From an uncultured Bacteroidales bacterium (lineage in GTDB: Bacteria; Bacteroidota; Bacteroidia; Bacteroidales; Paludibacteraceae): a DNA stretch of 62,217 nucleotides. Position 1 is the first letter of the stretch, and every line of letters begins with the position of its first letter. The stretch is from the NCBI GenBank assembly GCA_937885465.1, contig CAKZZM010000043.1, forward strand, positions 1 to 62,217, read 5' to 3'. Below, piece after piece: positions 59,401-62,217 of the stretch. Position numbers and translations under genes: made by a program. Under the pieces are notes generated by a model. The model saw only the letters and a program-made list of their open reading frames with translations, was not told where the DNA came from and searched no databases.

Positions 59401-62217
59401 ATTGTGGCCGGGGAAACAATTATAGCCCTTAGTTTTAATAATCACCCTGTACAACTCTCAACAGAAGCATTGCCTGCAGGCAGTTATACCATTCATGTAG
59501 TTGCTAAGAATGAAGAGTCCGGTCATTCCTGCCCGAGCGAAGAGGCGGTAATACCTTTCGTTAATCATCCGAAGTATCTCTTTGAGGCGAAGGACACTAT
59601 CTGCGATACTTACACTCAGAACCGCGTTTATCGCTGGCGTGATATTGACCGCCCGTATCGCTTGACGACATCAGCCGAGGTTGCGGGGTACGATACTGTT
59701 TATTACGATAGTCTAAAGACCGAGGCGGGCGGTTGCGACTCCGTATATGCCATGCGTCTGCATATCAATAGGGTTGTGCCGAGCGTGATAGAGAAGATGA
59801 TTTGTCAGGGCGAGTCGTATGATTGGATCATTACCAACCCGTGCAATCCGTCGAAGAAAGATACTCTTGCGCGAAATCTGAACAGCGACTTCACCCATTC
59901 CGACACTATCCGTTGTGCCGGTGCTTCTTGCAATAGTGTCTTCCAACTCAATCTCAGCGTTGCGACAGTGGAGATACGCGATACTGCCGCCATATTCTGC
60001 GCAGGAGGTTCGTTCCATTGGGATAGAAAGCCGGCGGGCATTAATTATTCTGCTGCTGATGTTTATTCAGACACTATAAAGAGTCATCTCGGTTGTGATT
60101 CTGTCATTACCCGCTTGACGCTTACAGAGAAGCCTGTTGTTCAGTACTTTGACACTATCCATCGTTGCTATGGCGAGACTTTCGATTGGACTCCTGTTTC
60201 CACTACTCATAGTTACTCTGTTTCGGACGACTATTCGGAGACGGTGTCTTCTCTCGTATCGCCTTACTGCGATTCTATCATTTATAACCTGCATCTTGTT
60301 ATTGATGCCACGCAGCCTCACGGACATCAGAACGAGATCGTCTGCGGCTCGTCGTTTATCTGGAACGGCTTTACATATACCGCCACGGGTGACTATGACA
60401 TACATCTCACTTCCTCCGGTGGTTGCGACTCGCTTGCTACACTGCATCTTACCCTCTCTAACGATGGTCCGTTCTATCCTGAGGCAGAGACGATAATTGA
60501 GACTCAGTTGCCTTATACATGGCCGCGTAGCGGAATAACTTATAATGCTGTCGGGACATATACTTACAATGACAATCATCTCAATCGGTTCGGTTGCGAC
60601 TCTAACTATGTCTATACTCTTATCGTCAGTCAGAAGCCGACGCGCTCGGAGAACCGCTCAGTCTGCGAAGGCAAATCGCTCGTTTGGCGCGGTAAGGAGT
60701 ATAAAGATAGTGTTTCCGGCGCATATACCTTTGAGACAACCGACTCAATCTTTATCCTTAATCTCACGAAGAACCCGTCGTATAATTTCCGCGACACCTT
60801 GCATGTCTGCTACGGAGTGGAATATACATGGCGCGGCACAGAATATACCAATACCAACAACGAGGTGAAAACGCGCAACTACTTCACTTCTTGTTGTGAT
60901 TGCGACTCTAACTTCCGTGCCGTCATTTATGTGCAGCCTGTTTATACAGGTGCTAATGCTATTGATGCCGAGATGACTCTCTGCGAGGGTGAGGTATTCA
61001 GTTGGGGTTCAGATCCCGTGTTCTACGAGGCCTCTCTCACTCCGGGTAAATATAACTACACTTCCACCTTCAAGACTCTTGTTCAGCCGGGTTGCGACTC
61101 AACTGTCAACCTGACGCTGAATGTGGTGGGGGTAACTACTATAAACACGCCGGAGAATATCACTATCTGCCAAGATGAACTGCCTTACGTATGGTCTGTA
61201 AACGGTGGTCATCACACCCGCACAATCTATTCGGCGGGCGTGTATGGCGATACTATACCATCGTTAGTCAGCGGTTGCGACTCTGTTCGTTCGTTACTCA
61301 ACCTGACCGTCAACCTGAGTTACCAATTCCCGCACGAGAATATTGAGGTGTCGCCGTCCTTAGTACCGTACCTGTGGCACGGGCAATCGTTGTCAACAAA
61401 TGGTTTCAAAGTAGCTACGTTCAAAACAGTGAACGATTGTGACTCCACTTATACGGCATCGTTCTATATAGGGGCATATAAGCGCGACACGCTGCCTATC
61501 ACAAGTTGCGATAGTTATACCTGGCAGCGTACGGGTCAATCATATACCGTTTCGGGTACATATACCGATACCACTCACCATACTATAAGCGGAGAGCAGG
61601 TTGACTCTATCCACACTCTTGCCCTCACAATCAGATATACTGCCACGGAGACAGTGTCGGAGGAAAGTTGCGAGTCTTATACATGGTCAGCCACGGGCGA
61701 GACCTACACGACTTCGGGTGTCCACACTCACACCTTCCCGGGCGGTGCCGGCAATGGTTGCGATTCGATTGTTACTCTTAACCTCACTATCTACAATAAT
61801 GTAGTGGCAACGCCGGAGAGTCCTGTAACTATTTGCTCCAATGAACTGCCGTATATGTGGCACGGGAAGAATCGCGGAGAGTCGGGTACCTATTACGACA
61901 CTCTGAGCACCGGCCACGGTTGTGACTCTATCTGCTCGTTTACTCTGACAGTGCTTAATTATACGGAGCCGGATACTATCGTTACTATGACTTGCGACCT
62001 CGCTTCGTATGAATGGGTTGTCGGCGGTAATACTATTATGACTATTCCCGCTCATGCCGTTGGCGATTATTGGTACAATGTGCCTTACACTCCGGCAGGC
62101 GAGTGTGAAACGAGGCATGTGCTGCATCAAACTGTTTATTCGGCTGACCCTGACACAACGAAGAAGACTATCTGTCATGGTGAGTCGTTTGATTGGGTTA
62201 TCAGGCATCCGTGTCCG
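56482..62217 (+). CDS. Giant IgGFc-binding-like surface protein with Cys-Asp-Ser repeats, partial
   Basis: The frame is open for 1912 codons to the window end, so the C-terminus is missing. A signal peptide (MKKHFLLSLAIICSTIISLA) is followed by an IgGFc-binding-type N-domain (about 25-470; STGRDFWLTFMHNND, then beta repeats with TKPVAVFNGG and FVPTDAV), a PKD-like segment (IRWDYGDGN near 530), and Ig-like segments (about 740-1030). From about 590 on, at least fourteen units carry the motif (G)CDS(I/V)..L.L.V, each starting near a C.G..Y.W phrase. Such repeats occur in large T9SS-exported adhesins. An in-frame ATG lies four codons upstream (56,470). Ligand and function are unknown. Confidence 0.85.
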   Translation, partial: MKKHFLLSLAIICSTIISLAASSSLPENVPSTGRDFWLTFMHNNDVNNDYLKLRVYAVAQSATTITIEKADGSVLTSNSVSAGSVFSYTIPDTERDNVYMTTSGQVESKGLHVTSDAADIALYFANDFNNGSKISFDATPVLSTPSLGKEYVVQTYYADKTAEEMAIVGTEDGTTVTIVLGHAAINDLGTTFSSGQTINISLNAGQTYQLKGNVDGEGLSYLSGTTVLSTKPVAVFNGGINTTVTYDDGADGDHIVEQSIPISAWGKRFIVSAMHGFPDDANVSSSEPTQYSVTAIYDGTIVKVNGVTLCTLNKGETNYEYDGKGITVDYDDEPKFIETSMPVICYGYTTNGTANKIKVGILNRNVGEPSMVLIPDKRQGVKTSLFTTYNDGFSGEGIAHYANVFVPTDAVSYMKLNGADISSSFSALSNHFDGESTSWSYARVLLASGYNILSNTANQFLAYTYGIQVGSARGYAMATNFNLAPAAPEVFIGGERMSHNDMIDFCNRHPGMDFSANVDYVHDSIRWDYGDGNTSTAINDNHVYNILVNGQSQTNIVKFFVFRHDPLSGDKHTDTVKVTLNVHPTYYDTLEVDICGAEESYHWTQSSDNFNNEGISKTFLPGNDALGVSATGHEYHFDKNTEIEYFDSIVYRTENWNCDSIFYLRLRVHSEYTDTVNDAVCGGEAYAWAGHPASGIHHLYVSGSAITTIPTGTAGLVIVTDSMINQQGCDSIEVLRLTVHPKPVVNLVVPAPICEENDPLLTIGYTSSDADTLFYTMRNSSSAVVRHDTITPVSASGSLNIAVGDLPDGAYTVTALATSENICSSVESEVSVTINNKPSVTLSAIGGQCYPASAFTVTYAPTDAASLTYTVLQGSTVKQAATTIPVPASAPYTFDIDVDGYAAGTYLVTAFVTSAEGCDSDEDTKQFEIFSKPTISISESAISACEGENITITVSASSSATRVDCEVRNSSDAIVAGETIIALSFNNHPVQLSTEALPAGSYTIHVVAKNEESGHSCPSEEAVIPFVNHPKYLFEAKDTICDTYTQNRVYRWRDIDRPYRLTTSAEVAGYDTVYYDSLKTEAGGCDSVYAMRLHINRVVPSVIEKMICQGESYDWIITNPCNPSKKDTLARNLNSDFTHSDTIRCAGASCNSVFQLNLSVATVEIRDTAAIFCAGGSFHWDRKPAGINYSAADVYSDTIKSHLGCDSVITRLTLTEKPVVQYFDTIHRCYGETFDWTPVSTTHSYSVSDDYSETVSSLVSPYCDSIIYNLHLVIDATQPHGHQNEIVCGSSFIWNGFTYTATGDYDIHLTSSGGCDSLATLHLTLSNDGPFYPEAETIIETQLPYTWPRSGITYNAVGTYTYNDNHLNRFGCDSNYVYTLIVSQKPTRSENRSVCEGKSLVWRGKEYKDSVSGAYTFETTDSIFILNLTKNPSYNFRDTLHVCYGVEYTWRGTEYTNTNNEVKTRNYFTSCCDCDSNFRAVIYVQPVYTGANAIDAEMTLCEGEVFSWGSDPVFYEASLTPGKYNYTSTFKTLVQPGCDSTVNLTLNVVGVTTINTPENITICQDELPYVWSVNGGHHTRTIYSAGVYGDTIPSLVSGCDSVRSLLNLTVNLSYQFPHENIEVSPSLVPYLWHGQSLSTNGFKVATFKTVNDCDSTYTASFYIGAYKRDTLPITSCDSYTWQRTGQSYTVSGTYTDTTHHTISGEQVDSIHTLALTIRYTATETVSEESCESYTWSATGETYTTSGVHTHTFPGGAGNGCDSIVTLNLTIYNNVVATPESPVTICSNELPYMWHGKNRGESGTYYDTLSTGHGCDSICSFTLTVLNYTEPDTIVTMTCDLASYEWVVGGNTIMTIPAHAVGDYWYNVPYTPAGECETRHVLHQTVYSADPDTTKKTICHGESFDWVIRHPCP

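Noticed and set aside
57892..62208. Several long leftward frames
   Set aside because: They are antisense to the open Cys-Asp-Ser repeat giant and only reflect its codon periodicity.

Overview
This window looks like chromosomal DNA of a member of the Bacteroidales (phylum Bacteroidota). The promoters are of the Bacteroidetes type: a -7 box TAnnTTTG with a TTG about 19-20 bases upstream, seen in front of some sixteen transcription units. Starts are not preceded by strong Shine-Dalgarno sequences. Gene content agrees: ATP-type PEP carboxykinase, a Bacteroides-type cytochrome b558 subunit of succinate dehydrogenase/fumarate reductase, diaminopimelate dehydrogenase, a TGS-uridine-kinase fusion, a DUF4105 protein, and several secreted proteins whose C-termini resemble type IX secretion (T9SS) sorting tails. 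I cannot name a genus. No rRNA, CRISPR, insertion sequence or phage is visible.

Layout. 1-9.3 kb: a phosphopantetheinyl transferase divergent from nagB, then a TerB-DnaJ protein and an LD-carboxypeptidase, a low-molecular-weight phosphatase with an orphan sdhC, tRNA-Pro, priA and a nucleoside kinase. 9.3-12.6 kb: a leftward unit of tRNA-Ala, a small membrane protein, mutL, a lipoprotein phosphatase and the nucleoside kinase. 12.7-19 kb: mreBC (without mreD/mrdAB), uxaB, and a YhcH-cupin/glgB pair. 19-23.5 kb: a repeat-rich accessory block with an unknown 103-aa gene and a leftward operon of three secreted proteins, two of them Cthe_2159-like beta-helix proteins. 23.5-35.8 kb: initiator tRNA, then a long leftward run that reads in transcription order greA, HIT, alkaline phosphatase, an M15-like peptidase, lysC, lysA, ddh, asd, dapA, dapB, murA, murB. 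These supply meso-diaminopimelate/lysine and UDP-MurNAc, the soluble precursors of peptidoglycan. 35.9-47.3 kb: miaB, a Cys-rich protein, xseB, a secreted Ig-like protein, ybeY, a YtxH/holin-like envelope cassette, serC, a third Cthe_2159-type lipoprotein, and pckA. 47.6-62.2 kb: a DUF4105 membrane protein, a 2353-aa beta-helix/InlB-repeat surface protein with a T9SS-like tail, a 48-aa peptide gene, and the first 1912 codons of an IgGFc-binding-like giant with at least fourteen Cys-Asp-Ser repeats, which runs off the window.

The least explained structure is a set of short interspersed palindromic repeats. Family 1 (core GAACGTCTCCGAACGTTC, about eleven copies) is found singly and as a 27-bp-period array, abuts or supplies stop codons, and in one place interrupts another palindromic repeat. 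Family 2 (core CGCGGACGAGCCGTCC) forms a 49-bp-period array and shares its end with family 1. Two further families (a GAGACGGTG hairpin, and a palindrome followed by TAATTGTGGG decamers) occur twice each. Alongside these, the small peptide gene between two giant surface-protein genes, the mosaic giant gene and an initiator tRNA with an A29:U41 pair are the most worthwhile places to look for something undescribed.
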